From Dickeya zeae NCPPB 2538 (GTDB taxonomy: Bacteria > Pseudomonadota > Gammaproteobacteria > Enterobacterales > Enterobacteriaceae): 64,000 nucleotides of DNA. Shown here piece by piece: positions 1 to 9,025 of this stretch. Where the stretch lies: positions 3,988,280-4,052,279 of the forward strand of contig NZ_CM001977.1 in NCBI RefSeq assembly GCF_000406165.1, given 5' to 3'. The translations under genes and the position numbers were made by a program. The notes below the pieces were generated by a model. That model saw only the letters and a program-made list of their open reading frames with translations. It was not told where the DNA came from and made no database searches. Each line of letters begins with the position of its first letter. Position 1 is the stretch's first letter.

Positions 1-135
1 AATCTTTTTTTCCGTTCGCGCATTTTTCCACCCTTACGTTGAGTTATTGTGCAGGCAACGCTATTTTCTGAGCGATAACGCCGGATCAATCAAAGATCTG
101 GGATCCATTACACTAACGTTAGGAGAATACGGCAC

Positions 136-681
136 ATGTCCGAGACATTACGCCCGTTTAAAGGAACGCGCCCTGTTATCGGTAAAAATGTCATGGTGGA
201 TCCTTCCAGTATTGTGATCGGGGAAGTCACACTGGCAGATGATGTGAGCATCTGGCCACTCGTCGTCATCCGGGGGGATGTTAACTTTATCCAGATTGGC
301 GCTCGAACCAACATTCAGGATGGTTGTGTTTTACATGTCACCCATCGTTCAGAAAAGAACGAACATGGAAATCCACTCATCATCGGTGAAGATGTCACTG
401 TCGGGCACAAGGTTATGTTGCATGGCTGCACCATCGGAAATCGTGTGCTGGTAGGAATGGGATCAATCCTTCTTGATGGCGTCACTGTTGAGAATGACGT
501 CATTATTGGAGCGGGTAGTCTGGTTTCACCTGGGAAGACACTGGAGACAGGCTACCTTTATCTGGGTAGTCCAGCTAAAAAGATCCGCCCACTCACTGAG
601 CAAGAGCTGGAAGGTTTACACTATTCAGCCAACAATTATGTGCGTTGGAAAGACGAATACCTAAACCAGCCATCTCAGTAA
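136..681 (+). CDS. yrdA: Gamma-carbonic-anhydrase-like protein YrdA
   Basis: This 181-residue protein is a left-handed beta-helix (hexapeptide repeat) protein of the gamma carbonic anhydrase family. Isoleucine/valine-rich hexapeptides run through most of the chain. Candidate metal-binding histidines lie in LHVTH (His67/His70) and GHKVMLHGC (His91, His96). The family binds Zn or another divalent metal at trimer interfaces; carbonic anhydrase activity of enterobacterial YrdA is not firmly established, so the function is inference. An AGGAG lies about 11 nt before the ATG. It is followed by the convergent yrdB. In E. coli the same gene lies beside an rRNA operon; the 135 nt before it here do not show rRNA. 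Confidence 0.93.
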   Translation: MSETLRPFKGTRPVIGKNVMVDPSSIVIGEVTLADDVSIWPLVVIRGDVNFIQIGARTNIQDGCVLHVTHRSEKNEHGNPLIIGEDVTVGHKVMLHGCTIGNRVLVGMGSILLDGVTVENDVIIGAGSLVSPGKTLETGYLYLGSPAKKIRPLTEQELEGLHYSANNYVRWKDEYLNQPSQ

Positions 682-691
682 AGAAGGCATA

Positions 692-756
692 GGCGCTTTT
701 CATTAATTAATGGATTTATTTCAATTAATGGGGTTATTTCCCAAACAGAAAGCGCC
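692..756. repeat. Inverted repeat between convergent yrdA and yrdB
   Basis: GGCGCTTT at 692-699 pairs with AAAGCGCC at 749-756, and the intervening DNA contains the palindrome CATTAATTAATG (701-712). It lies at the meeting point of two convergent genes, with the right arm inside the yrdB coding end. It could act as a long bidirectional terminator-like structure, but the loop is long and there is no tidy T-run beside a compact stem, so this is weak. Confidence 0.3.
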
Positions 757-993
757 CTTTTCATCATGTTCATCATTACGGATCAAACGCTCAAACTCAT
801 CTTCCCAATCCCAACGATGTTCGCGGAACAGTGACAGCCACTGTTCCGGTGGTGCGTCACCATAACGAGCAAGCAAAATATCTTGTCTAATGATGCACTC
901 ACGCTGGAACCCACCGACCAGTGCCGGAAAAATGATCGCCTCATCAAGATCACTCCACCGCTCCCGGTCGGGGAATTGGATCGCCTGATTCAT
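721..993 (-). CDS. yrdB: DUF1488 family protein YrdB
   Basis: A 90-residue acidic, tryptophan-rich protein matching the small enterobacterial YrdB family (DUF1488). The function is unknown. It is the last gene of the yrdD-tsaC-aroE-yrdB run, and its start overlaps the aroE stop by 4 nt (ATGA), so it is translationally coupled to aroE. No signal peptide or membrane segment is visible. Its 3' end takes part in an inverted repeat with the yrdA-yrdB gap (692-699 against 749-756). Confidence 0.9.
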   Translation of the reverse strand: MNQAIQFPDRERWSDLDEAIIFPALVGGFQRECIIRQDILLARYGDAPPEQWLSLFREHRWDWEDEFERLIRNDEHDEKGAFCLGNNPIN

Positions 994-1817
994 GCCCCCA
1001 GTTCCTGCTTCATTTTATGGATCACCGGCACAACGTCAGGCATGACACCGTGCCACAAATTGAACGCATGTGCCGCCTGCCAGACCAGCATACCTATACC
1101 GTCAACATACCGTTGCGCCCCTTGCTGGATGCACCATTTCAAAAAAGGCGTCGGTTCCGACTGATAAAACATGTCATAACAGCACACATCGGGAGATATC
1201 AGAGAAGCAGGTAAATCAGGCACATCACCCGCTATACCTGATGAGGTGGCATTAATAATTACATCAACACGCTGACTATCTGGTATTTCTAGCGGCAGTG
1301 CACTTACCTGACCATAGCAGTTGAAATGCTCAGCCAGTGCTGCCGCTCTGGAAAATGTACGGTTAACGATGATTACCTCGCATCCGTACGCAAGCAAAGG
1401 CTGAATAACGCCACGCGCTGCACCCCCTGCTCCCACGAGCAACACCCGATTACGCGGCTGGATAAACTCATGCTGCTGCAAATCACTCAACAGGCCTATA
1501 CCATCCGTATTATCACCATACAGCGAACCATCACCTTTCTTTTGAACCGTGTTAACGGCACCAGCAGAACGGGCTCGTTCACTCAACTCGTCCACCGCAG
1601 CACATGCACGCTCCTTAAATGGGGCCGTTACATTCGCGCCACATGCACCATGCTGGAAAAATGCGTTCAGACTATCTTCAAAGCCATCCAATGGGGCGAG
1701 AATACGCTCATATGTCAGCGAAATCCCGGTTTGCTCTGCAAACAACGCATGAATACGCGGCGATTTGCTATGCGCGATAGGATGACCAAAAACAGCAAAA
1801 GATTGACTCGCAGACAC
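990..1817 (-). CDS. aroE: Shikimate 5-dehydrogenase (NADP+)
   Basis: AroE reduces 3-dehydroshikimate to shikimate with NADPH in the chorismate pathway; it is cytoplasmic. The 275-residue chain has the substrate-binding SKSP motif (residues 17-20), NVTAPFKE with catalytic Lys68, GDNTDG with Asp105, and the nucleotide-binding GAGGAARG (129-136). Length and motif order are those of the E. coli enzyme. It lies between tsaC (19-nt gap) and yrdB (4-nt overlap), the usual enterobacterial cluster. Confidence 0.97.
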   Translation of the reverse strand: MSASQSFAVFGHPIAHSKSPRIHALFAEQTGISLTYERILAPLDGFEDSLNAFFQHGACGANVTAPFKERACAAVDELSERARSAGAVNTVQKKGDGSLYGDNTDGIGLLSDLQQHEFIQPRNRVLLVGAGGAARGVIQPLLAYGCEVIIVNRTFSRAAALAEHFNCYGQVSALPLEIPDSQRVDVIINATSSGIAGDVPDLPASLISPDVCCYDMFYQSEPTPFLKWCIQQGAQRYVDGIGMLVWQAAHAFNLWHGVMPDVVPVIHKMKQELGA

Positions 1818-1835
1818 CTTATTCTCCAGTAGTTA

Positions 1836-2405
1836 CTACCCTTGACGCAGCATTTCACCCGTCAAAGCATCACGAATTTCAGACGGATTCAGACGACCGC
1901 CAACTTCCCCATTGAGGACAGGAAAACGCTCGCCAAACTGCGCAGTAACTTCTCTGGCGGTACGACAAGGCGGCAGACCGCTCAAGTTAGCGCTGGTTGA
2001 AACCAGCGGCTTGCCAAATGCCAGACACAATTGCTTCACCAACGGGTGATCACTCACTCGCACCGCCAGCGAACTAAAACGTCCGGTCAACCAGTCCGGT
2101 GTTTCCGCTCTGGCTGGAATCACCCAGGTCACCGGACCAGGCCAGGTGGCGAAAATCGTCTGACGTTGCGCATCAGACAAGGCAGAGAACTCAATATAAG
2201 ATTCCAGTTGCTGAAAATTCGCTGCAATCAGAATCAGACCCTTTTCACGCGGGCGTTGTTTTAGCGCCAGCAAGCGCTCTACCGCCACCTCACTGTCAGG
2301 ATCACATCCGAGTCCAAATACAGCCTCCGTTGGGTAGGCGATCACTCGCTCTTCCCGCAATTGCTGTAACAGCAGTGCTAAATCTTCAGAATTTACGTTA
2401 CTCAT
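1836..2405 (-). CDS. tsaC: L-threonylcarbamoyladenylate synthase TsaC
   Basis: TsaC makes threonylcarbamoyl-AMP from threonine, bicarbonate and ATP, the first step of t6A37 tRNA modification. The YrdC-type fold is recognisable from KQRPREKGLIL, the SLAVRVSDHP stretch, STSANLSG and the C-terminal PSEIRDALTGE. An in-frame GTG lies one codon upstream at 2408; the ATG at 2405 is preferred, giving 189 residues. The start overlaps the end of yrdD by 8 nt, so the two are likely co-translated. Confidence 0.95.
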   Translation of the reverse strand: MSNVNSEDLALLLQQLREERVIAYPTEAVFGLGCDPDSEVAVERLLALKQRPREKGLILIAANFQQLESYIEFSALSDAQRQTIFATWPGPVTWVIPARAETPDWLTGRFSSLAVRVSDHPLVKQLCLAFGKPLVSTSANLSGLPPCRTAREVTAQFGERFPVLNGEVGGRLNPSEIRDALTGEMLRQG

Positions 2406-2949
2406 CACTATGACGTTCTTCTACCGGCTTTCCACATAATTTACTGGCGCAAAAGCGTCTTACTCCGTGCGCGGTTTTCTTCTCGAGTAATAATGGATAA
2501 TGACAATACTCACACTCCCCTGCGAGCGGCTTATGATTCAGCGAAAATTGACAAGAGGGGTAACGCTCACACGCGTAAAACGTCTTGCCGTAGCGAGATT
2601 TCCGCTGAAGCAATCGGCCTTCATGGCATTGGGGGCATATCAAGGCAGTTTCATCCGGGCGATCAATCGCTTCTGTATGATCGCATTCAGGATAGTTGCT
2701 ACAGCCAATGAACATACCATAGCGCCCTTGACGTAACACCAGTGTCGACTGGCAGCAAGGGCAAGATTGACCATCCAGCACTTTCACCACATGCCCATCA
2801 GCATTGGCTTTAAGCGGACGGATATAACGACATTCAGGATAACTTGAACAGCCAAGAAACGGGCCGTGCTGCCCGGAACGGATAATCAGCACAGCCCCGC
2901 ATTCAGGACATACCTGTTGATGCTTGTCAGCAATAACGGCTTTGTTCAT
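2398..2949 (-). CDS. yrdD: Topoisomerase-type zinc-ribbon protein YrdD
   Basis: The 183-residue protein consists of four consecutive Cys4 zinc ribbons, each opening with CPEC, CPCC, CPQC or CEYC and closing with a second cysteine pair about 20 residues later (the first three resemble the GxF/Y-GCSxYPEC pattern of topoisomerase I C-terminal ribbons). It lacks any topoisomerase catalytic domain. It is a DNA-topoisomerase-related zinc finger family protein of unknown role, probably nucleic-acid binding. It is co-transcribed with smg upstream and tsaC downstream. Confidence 0.92.
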   Translation of the reverse strand: MNKAVIADKHQQVCPECGAVLIIRSGQHGPFLGCSSYPECRYIRPLKANADGHVVKVLDGQSCPCCQSTLVLRQGRYGMFIGCSNYPECDHTEAIDRPDETALICPQCHEGRLLQRKSRYGKTFYACERYPSCQFSLNHKPLAGECEYCHYPLLLEKKTAHGVRRFCASKLCGKPVEERHSDE

Positions 2950-2968
2950 GATTTACTCTGATTCCCGA

Positions 2969-3442
2969 CTACTGCAAATACCCTTCATTCGCCTCAAAGA
3001 GTAAATCTTCCATTTGCTGATAAGCATTTTCACAGCCAGGCACATTGAACAGCACCATCAAAATGACCCATTTCAAATCCTCAAGGTCAAAATCCTGTGT
3101 CTCAAGTGCCATGACCCGATCAATAACCATTTCTCGGGTTTCCAGATTAAGGACCTTAATCTGCTCAAGAAACAGCAGAAAACCACGGCAATCTGCATCC
3201 AGACGCTGCTCTTCTTCAGCCGTGTAGATGCGTAACGCCAGGGGATCACTGGCCAATGCTAAAGGCGGAGTTTGCCCTTCCTGCAGATCAGCCAGTTTTT
3301 CCAGCCAGTCCAACGCGCTGTAGATATCATCACGATCAAATCCCGCGCGGGTGAGGTCATCAGTCAACGTATCTTGATCGACACGCATTTCAGTTTCATT
3401 GTGGATGTAAGTTTCAAACAAGTACATGAGTACGTCGAACAT
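2969..3442 (-). CDS. smg: DUF494 family protein Smg
   Basis: A 157-residue acidic protein beginning MFDVLMYLFETYI, the signature of the Smg/DUF494 family found next to dprA in many gammaproteobacteria. The biochemical function is unknown. It has no membrane segment or signal peptide. Its 5' end overlaps the 3' end of dprA by 29 nt, which points to one transcript from dprA through yrdB. Confidence 0.93.
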   Translation of the reverse strand: MFDVLMYLFETYIHNETEMRVDQDTLTDDLTRAGFDRDDIYSALDWLEKLADLQEGQTPPLALASDPLALRIYTAEEEQRLDADCRGFLLFLEQIKVLNLETREMVIDRVMALETQDFDLEDLKWVILMVLFNVPGCENAYQQMEDLLFEANEGYLQ

Positions 3443-4547
3443 GGCCTGCCCTCCTTATACGGACATAGCCGCCGGGTACAGCTGCGATCCACCCTGCTAA
3501 CTCCAGATCCAGTAACTTAGTCACCACCTCTGGCACAGGTTGGCCGGCACGTTCAGCGACAACGTCAACAGGTGTAACCTCATCTCCTACGGTAGCCAAC
3601 ACATCAGCAAATGGCAATTCCAGTTCACCTTCCGTCGCACAAATAATTTCAGGAACGCCCTCATTGGGAATATCGGCAAACCAACGCAGCCCATTATGGA
3701 GTTGTTCAAAAATGTCCTGAGGCTGAGTAACCAAAGTTGCGCCTTGTTGTATCAGCCAGTGGTTACCCTCCGTCATCGGATTGCCGATCGGACCAGGCAA
3801 GGCAAAAACCTCACGATTCTGTTCCAATGCATAACGCGCCGTCACCAGCGATCCACTACGCAGTGACGCCTCTACGACCAGAACCCCCAGACTTAATCCA
3901 CTGATGATGCGATTACGGCGAGGAAAGTTTACCGGCAGCGGCGGTGTATTTAGAGGGAATTCCGACACCAGAGCACCACCCTGCGCCACGATGGCATCCG
4001 CTAACGCCACATGTCGGCGGGGGTAAAGTCGACGTAATCCACTTCCTAAGACGGCAAGGGTTTTTCCTTCTGCCTGTAAAGCGGCTCGATGGGCAATTCC
4101 ATCAATACCGACGGCCAGCCCACTGGTTACTGTCAAACGATTTTGGCTGAGTTGTTCGCTAAAGAAATGTCCCCACTGTTCGCCATAAGCACTATTGTTA
4201 CGGCTACCCACCACCGCGATTTGCGGAGATGACAGGAGGTTTAGCTCTCCAATGACATACAAACATGCCGGGGGAGAAGCAATGTTACTGAGCAGTGGAG
4301 GATAATTGGCGCTGCCAAATGTCACCAGGTGATGGGCCGGCTTTTCCAACCAGCCGATGGTATTCTGTACATCCAAGTCGCTCAGGCCGAAAAATTGCTC
4401 GGTCTGATTTTGCGTCAAACCTAACGCTTTCAGATGTTCGGCCAAATACGAATTCTCGGCCTGCAATTGGCTGAACACTAGCGCACAGCGTTTGGCTCCA
4501 AGCCCCTTAACCGACGCCAGACGCAACCAGATTTCCGTATCCATCAT
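3414..4547 (-). CDS. dprA: DNA-processing protein DprA (Smf)
   Basis: DprA binds incoming single-stranded DNA and loads RecA during natural transformation; in enterobacteria its role is little understood. The 377-residue protein has the DprA Rossmann-like core with VGSRNNSAYG, TSGLAVGIDGIAH and FPRRNRIISGLS, and a C-terminal winged-helix (DML1-like) part. The open frame extends further upstream to 4595, but E. coli homology starts at MMDTEIWLRL. A GGAG sits 6 nt before the ATG at 4547 (9 nt before the next ATG at 4544), which decides the start. It is divergent from def. Confidence 0.94.
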   Translation of the reverse strand: MMDTEIWLRLASVKGLGAKRCALVFSQLQAENSYLAEHLKALGLTQNQTEQFFGLSDLDVQNTIGWLEKPAHHLVTFGSANYPPLLSNIASPPACLYVIGELNLLSSPQIAVVGSRNNSAYGEQWGHFFSEQLSQNRLTVTSGLAVGIDGIAHRAALQAEGKTLAVLGSGLRRLYPRRHVALADAIVAQGGALVSEFPLNTPPLPVNFPRRNRIISGLSLGVLVVEASLRSGSLVTARYALEQNREVFALPGPIGNPMTEGNHWLIQQGATLVTQPQDIFEQLHNGLRWFADIPNEGVPEIICATEGELELPFADVLATVGDEVTPVDVVAERAGQPVPEVVTKLLDLELAGWIAAVPGGYVRIRRAGHVRRTHVLV

Positions 4548-4659
4548 ACCCCACTCCACACCCTGCTCTACTGTGGCCGTGATGCTGTCAATCACCCCCG
4601 GAAATGTCTACAATAAAGACTGGAGCATTCTAACCACCTGAATACAGATCTAAACCTAT

Positions 4660-5169
4660 ATGTCAGTCTTGCAAGTATTACATTTTCCCGATGAGCGGCT
4701 TCGCACTCAGGCAAAGCCGGTAAAAGAAGTTAATGCAGAAATTCAGCGTATCGTGGACGATATGTTCGATACCATGTACGAGGAAGAAGGTATTGGCCTT
4801 GCCGCAACACAAGTTGATATCCATCAGCGCATCATTGTTATTGATGTGTCCGAAGAACGGGATCAACGACTTGTGCTGATCAACCCGGAACTGCTGGAAA
4901 AATCCGGCGACACAGGAATAGAAGAGGGTTGTTTGTCGATTCCAGAAACCCGTGCATTGGTTCCTCGGGCTGAGCACGTCAAAGTGCGTGCGCTAGACCG
5001 TGAAGGAAAACCTTTTGAACTTGATGCTGACGGATTGCTGGCAATTTGTATCCAACATGAAATGGATCATTTGGTTGGTAAGCTGTTTGTCGACTATCTG
5101 TCGCCGCTGAAGCGCCAGCGCATTCGCCAAAAGTTGGAGAAATTAGCCCGGCAAAACAGCAAGGCATAA
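4660..5169 (+). CDS. def: Peptide deformylase
   Basis: Def removes the formyl group from the N-terminal methionine of new proteins, a metal-dependent hydrolysis near the ribosome exit. All three motifs are intact: GIGLAATQ (residues 44-51), EEGCLS with metal ligand Cys91, and HEMDH (133-137) with two His ligands and the catalytic Glu. The 169-residue length is standard. It is the first gene of a def-fmt-rsmB-trkA run. Confidence 0.98.
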   Translation: MSVLQVLHFPDERLRTQAKPVKEVNAEIQRIVDDMFDTMYEEEGIGLAATQVDIHQRIIVIDVSEERDQRLVLINPELLEKSGDTGIEEGCLSIPETRALVPRAEHVKVRALDREGKPFELDADGLLAICIQHEMDHLVGKLFVDYLSPLKRQRIRQKLEKLARQNSKA

Positions 5170-5206
5170 AACAGTATCGTAAACCTATATCCAGACAGGA
5201 AACTAC

Positions 5207-6148
5207 GTGTCATTACGCATTATTTTCGCAGGAACGCCCGATTTCGCCGCGCAGCACCTTGCTGCGCTGTTATCCTCGGAGCATGAGATTGTCGGTGTCT
5301 TTACCCAGCCTGACCGCCCGGCAGGGCGTGGTAATAAACTGACCTCCAGCCCGGTCAAGGTGTTGGCCGAGCAGCATGGCATCCAGGTATTCCAACCCAA
5401 ATCATTACGCCCCAGCGAAAACCAGCAAGTCGTGGCAGGACTCAACGCTGACGTGATGGTCGTAGTTGCCTATGGCCTTATCCTGCCACAAGCGGTTCTG
5501 GATATGCCCCGGTTGGGATGCATCAACGTTCATGGGTCACTATTGCCACGCTGGCGTGGGGCCGCACCGATACAACGTGCGCTTTGGGCTGGTGACAGCC
5601 TGACTGGCATCACGATCATGCAAATGGATGCCGGATTAGATACTGGCGCCATGCTTCATAAAATCGAATGTGCTATTTTGCCAGATGACACCAGTGCCAC
5701 ACTCTACGACAAACTGGCGAAGCTTGGCCCACAAGGGCTGATGGAAACTCTGGCGCAGCTGTCTTCATCTCAGGTCACAGCACAAGTGCAGGATGACAGC
5801 CTGGCAACCTACGCAGAAAAGTTAAGCAAAGAAGAAGCGCGATTAGACTGGCAATTGTCTGCAGAGCAACTGGAACGTTGTATTCGGGCTTTCAACCCTT
5901 GGCCCGTCAGCTATTTTCTGGTTGAGGAACAGCCAGTAAAAGTCTGGAAAGCACAGGCGCTAGATACTCAGCACCAACAACAGCCAGGAACGGTGCTTGC
6001 AGCCGATAAAGAAGGCATCAGAGTCGCCACCGCTAACGGCATATTAAATATTCAAATGCTTCAGCCATCAGGCAAAAAAGCCATGTCGGCACAGGACTTG
6101 CTGAATTCGCGTCGTGAATGGTTCATCCCAGGCAACACATTAGCCTGA
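5207..6148 (+). CDS. fmt: Methionyl-tRNA formyltransferase
   Basis: Fmt formylates initiator Met-tRNA using 10-formyltetrahydrofolate. The 313-residue protein has the catalytic Asn107 and His109 in the INVHGSLLPRWRGAAP motif and Asp145 in MDAGLDTG, followed by the C-terminal OB-like tRNA-binding domain. The start is a GTG at 5207, preceded by AGGA 6 nt upstream; this gives MSLRIIFAGTPDF, slightly shorter than the E. coli N terminus. It follows def by 37 nt and supplies the group that def removes. Confidence 0.97.
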   Translation: MSLRIIFAGTPDFAAQHLAALLSSEHEIVGVFTQPDRPAGRGNKLTSSPVKVLAEQHGIQVFQPKSLRPSENQQVVAGLNADVMVVVAYGLILPQAVLDMPRLGCINVHGSLLPRWRGAAPIQRALWAGDSLTGITIMQMDAGLDTGAMLHKIECAILPDDTSATLYDKLAKLGPQGLMETLAQLSSSQVTAQVQDDSLATYAEKLSKEEARLDWQLSAEQLERCIRAFNPWPVSYFLVEEQPVKVWKAQALDTQHQQQPGTVLAADKEGIRVATANGILNIQMLQPSGKKAMSAQDLLNSRREWFIPGNTLA

Positions 6149-6154
6149 TACTAC

Positions 6155-6178
6155 GGTGCCGACAGACTAGTCGGTACC
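6155..6178 (+). repeat. Hairpin between fmt and rsmB
   Basis: GGTGCCGAC (6155-6163) can pair with GTCGGTACC (6170-6178) with one mismatch around a 6-nt loop. It sits in the 58-nt gap between fmt and rsmB and has no clear T-run, so it may be a processing or stability element rather than a terminator. Confidence 0.35.
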
Positions 6179-6206
6179 ACCATTATTCCCCTATTCTTCT
6201 GAGCCG

Positions 6207-7502
6207 ATGAAAAGCACATACAATCTTCGCAGTATTGCCGCCACCACCCTTGTACAGGTTGTAGAACAAGGGCAATCACTTAGTCAATTACTGCCTGCGC
6301 TCCAACGTGACATCAGTGAAAGAGATCGCGGCCTGCTGCAAGAGATCTGCTTTGGTGTATTGCGCGTATTACCGCAGTTGGACTGGTATCTTCGTCAACT
6401 GATGACAAAACCGCTTACCGGCAAACAGAAAGTTCTGCATTATCTGCTAATGGTTGGCCTTTACCAGCTCATCCATACCCGCATTCCCCCTCATGCCGCT
6501 CTGGCAGAAACAGTGAATGGCGCAGTAGCCCTGAAACGTCCGCAATTAAAAGGGCTGATTAATGGCGTATTACGCCAATTTCAACGCGAGCAGGAGGCGC
6601 TGCAGCAGCGGTTACAGAACAACCCAGCACGTTATTCGCACCCCGACTGGCTGCTACAACGACTGAAAAAAGCCTACCCCAGTCAGTGGGAACGGATTAT
6701 CGACGCCAACAATCAACATCCTCCGATGTGGTTAAGGGTCAATCGCCGTCATCATACCCGTGAAGCATATCTGGCGTTATTACAGGAAAAAGGGATTGAG
6801 GCTCATCCTCACGCACACTATCCAGATGCCATCAGACTGAGCACGCCTTGTGCTGTCAGTTTATTGCCGGGCTTTGAACAAGGGTTTGTGACCGTACAAG
6901 ATGCTTCTGCACAGGGCTGTATCCACTGGCTATCACCACAAGACCACGAGGATATTCTCGACCTCTGTGCCGCACCCGGCGGCAAAACAACACATATACT
7001 TGAAGCTGCACCTCATGCCCGCGTACTGGCCGTTGATGTTGATGAACAACGCTTGAAACGAGTCAGAGAAAATTTGCAGCGGCTTAATCTGCATGCCGAA
7101 GTCAAATGTGGTGATGGCAGAACACCTGCACAGTGGTGCGGTGATAAGTGTTTTGACCGCATTTTACTCGACGCACCCTGCTCTGCTACCGGTGTCATTC
7201 GTCGCCACCCAGATATCAAATGGCTACGTCGGGATAGCGATATCGCCGAACTGGCATCGCTACAAAACACGATTCTGGAAGCTATCTGGCCGCGACTGAA
7301 AACCGGTGGCACGCTGGTTTATGCCACTTGTTCAGTATTACCGGAAGAGAATTGCCAACAAATAGCAGATTTCCTGCAACGACACGCCGACGCGATGCTG
7401 GTCGATACCGGAACCCCAGCCTCACCAGGGATACAAATGTTGCCTGAGGCGGAAGATGGCGATGGTTTCTTTTATGCGAAGCTGGTAAAAAGCGGGCAAT
7501 AG
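6207..7502 (+). CDS. rsmB: 16S rRNA (cytosine-967-C5)-methyltransferase RsmB
   Basis: RsmB uses S-adenosylmethionine to methylate C967 of 16S rRNA. The 431-residue protein has an N-terminal NusB-like RNA-binding domain (about 1-140) and a C-terminal Rossmann methyltransferase domain with the SAM-binding DLCAAPGGKT. The two functional cysteines lie in DAPCSATG and YATCSVLPEENC. Length and order are those of the enterobacterial enzyme. It lies between fmt and trkA, as in E. coli. Confidence 0.97.
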   Translation: MKSTYNLRSIAATTLVQVVEQGQSLSQLLPALQRDISERDRGLLQEICFGVLRVLPQLDWYLRQLMTKPLTGKQKVLHYLLMVGLYQLIHTRIPPHAALAETVNGAVALKRPQLKGLINGVLRQFQREQEALQQRLQNNPARYSHPDWLLQRLKKAYPSQWERIIDANNQHPPMWLRVNRRHHTREAYLALLQEKGIEAHPHAHYPDAIRLSTPCAVSLLPGFEQGFVTVQDASAQGCIHWLSPQDHEDILDLCAAPGGKTTHILEAAPHARVLAVDVDEQRLKRVRENLQRLNLHAEVKCGDGRTPAQWCGDKCFDRILLDAPCSATGVIRRHPDIKWLRRDSDIAELASLQNTILEAIWPRLKTGGTLVYATCSVLPEENCQQIADFLQRHADAMLVDTGTPASPGIQMLPEAEDGDGFFYAKLVKSGQ

Positions 7503-7543
7503 TCCACAGCTCCCCAACGGGAACAGACACGGCAGAAATGACG

Positions 7544-8920
7544 ATGAAGATAATTATTCTTGGTGCAGGTCAGGTTGGCGGAACGCTGGCGGAAAATTTG
7601 TCGGGTGAAAACAACGATATTACGGTTGTGGACACCAATACCACTCGGTTACGCCAGCTTCAGGACAAATTCGACCTGCGCGTGGTTACAGGTTATGCCT
7701 CTCATCCACGCGTGTTGCGCGAAGCTGGAGCAGAAGACGCGGATATGTTGATAGCCGTAACCAACTCAGATGAAACCAACATGATCGCCTGTCAGGTCGC
7801 TTATTCGCTGTTTAATACCCCTAACCGTATCGCCCGAATCCGTGCATCAGAGTATATCCGCGAGTCAGAGCAGTTATTCCAGTCTGAAGCAGTCCCCATC
7901 GACCATCTTATTTCGCCGGAACAGCTGGTCATCGATAATATCTACAAATTAATCGAGTATCCGGGGGCATTGCAGGTCGTCAATTTCGCCGAAGGAAAAG
8001 TCAGTATTGCTGCGGTAAACGCATATTATGGCGGGCCTCTGGTAGGGAATGCCATCGCGACAATGCGCGATCATATGCCTCATATTGAAACCCGGGTTGC
8101 CGCAATTTTTCGACATGACCGCCCTATTCGCCCACAAGGCTCAACCGTTATTGAAGCGGGAGATGAAGTATTCTTTATTGCTGCTTCACAACATATTCGG
8201 GCCGTCATGAGTGAAATGCAGCGTCTTGAGAAGCCCTATAAACGCATCATGATTGTTGGCGGGGGAAATGTAGGTGCAGGCCTTGCTCGTAAACTGGAGA
8301 AAGACTATAGCGTTAAACTGATAGAACGCGATGCACTTCGGGCTGCGGAACTGGCTGAGCGTTTACAAAATACCATTGTTTTCCATGGTGATGCCTCGGA
8401 CCAGGAATTACTGGCTCAGGAACATGTCGAGCAAATCGACGTATTTATCGCCATCACCAATGATGATGAAGCCAATATCATGTCAGCTATGTTGGCCAAG
8501 CGAATGGGGGCGAAGAAAGCAATGGTCTTGATCCAACGTCGAGCCTACGTCGACCTGGTTCAGGGAAGTGTCATTGATGTGGCTATATCACCACAGCAGG
8601 CAACGATCTCTGCTCTGTTGGGGCATGTCCGCAAAGCAGATATCGTCAGTGTTTCATCACTACGACGTGGAGTGGCGGAAGCCATTGAAGCCATTGCGCA
8701 TGGCGATGAGGGGACATCGAAAGTAGTCGGTCGCATGATCGCTGATATCAAACTCCCGCCTGGAACAATTATTGGTGCCATTGTACGTGGCGACGATGTG
8801 ATCATTGCTAATAATAATTTACAGATTGAGCAGGGCGATCACGTCATCATGTTTCTGACTGATAAGAAATATATTTCTGACGTTGAGCGTTTATTCCAAC
8901 CCAGTCCGTTCTTCCTCTGA
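7544..8920 (+). CDS. trkA: Trk potassium uptake regulator TrkA
   Basis: TrkA is the cytoplasmic NAD(H)/nucleotide-binding gating ring of the TrkH/TrkG potassium channel-transporter. Two RCK units are visible, each with a Rossmann glycine motif (GAGQVGGTLAENL near the N terminus and GGGNVGAGLARKL near residue 240) and each followed by a TrkA-C lobe. The ATG at 7544 gives MKIIILGAG and 458 residues, matching the family; an ATG two codons earlier at 7538 is in frame, and neither has a strong ribosome-binding site. Confidence 0.96.
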   Translation: MKIIILGAGQVGGTLAENLSGENNDITVVDTNTTRLRQLQDKFDLRVVTGYASHPRVLREAGAEDADMLIAVTNSDETNMIACQVAYSLFNTPNRIARIRASEYIRESEQLFQSEAVPIDHLISPEQLVIDNIYKLIEYPGALQVVNFAEGKVSIAAVNAYYGGPLVGNAIATMRDHMPHIETRVAAIFRHDRPIRPQGSTVIEAGDEVFFIAASQHIRAVMSEMQRLEKPYKRIMIVGGGNVGAGLARKLEKDYSVKLIERDALRAAELAERLQNTIVFHGDASDQELLAQEHVEQIDVFIAITNDDEANIMSAMLAKRMGAKKAMVLIQRRAYVDLVQGSVIDVAISPQQATISALLGHVRKADIVSVSSLRRGVAEAIEAIAHGDEGTSKVVGRMIADIKLPPGTIIGAIVRGDDVIIANNNLQIEQGDHVIMFLTDKKYISDVERLFQPSPFFL

Positions 8921-9025
8921 CCACCTTTCCTCAGGGCGTGTTAACCCGCGCCCTATGTCATATGCCATTTTGGTAATTTCTTTATCACTTGTTAGAATTA
9001 AAAGGGTTTAACAGGAGATAATGCA

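Noticed and set aside
1..135. rRNA or tRNA genes upstream of yrdA, as in E. coli
   Set aside because: No 16S, 23S, 5S or tRNA sequence is recognisable in the first 135 nt.
8933..8954. trkA terminator candidate AGGGCG/CGCCCT
   Set aside because: The six-pair stem has a ten-base loop and no T-run, so it is too weak to list.
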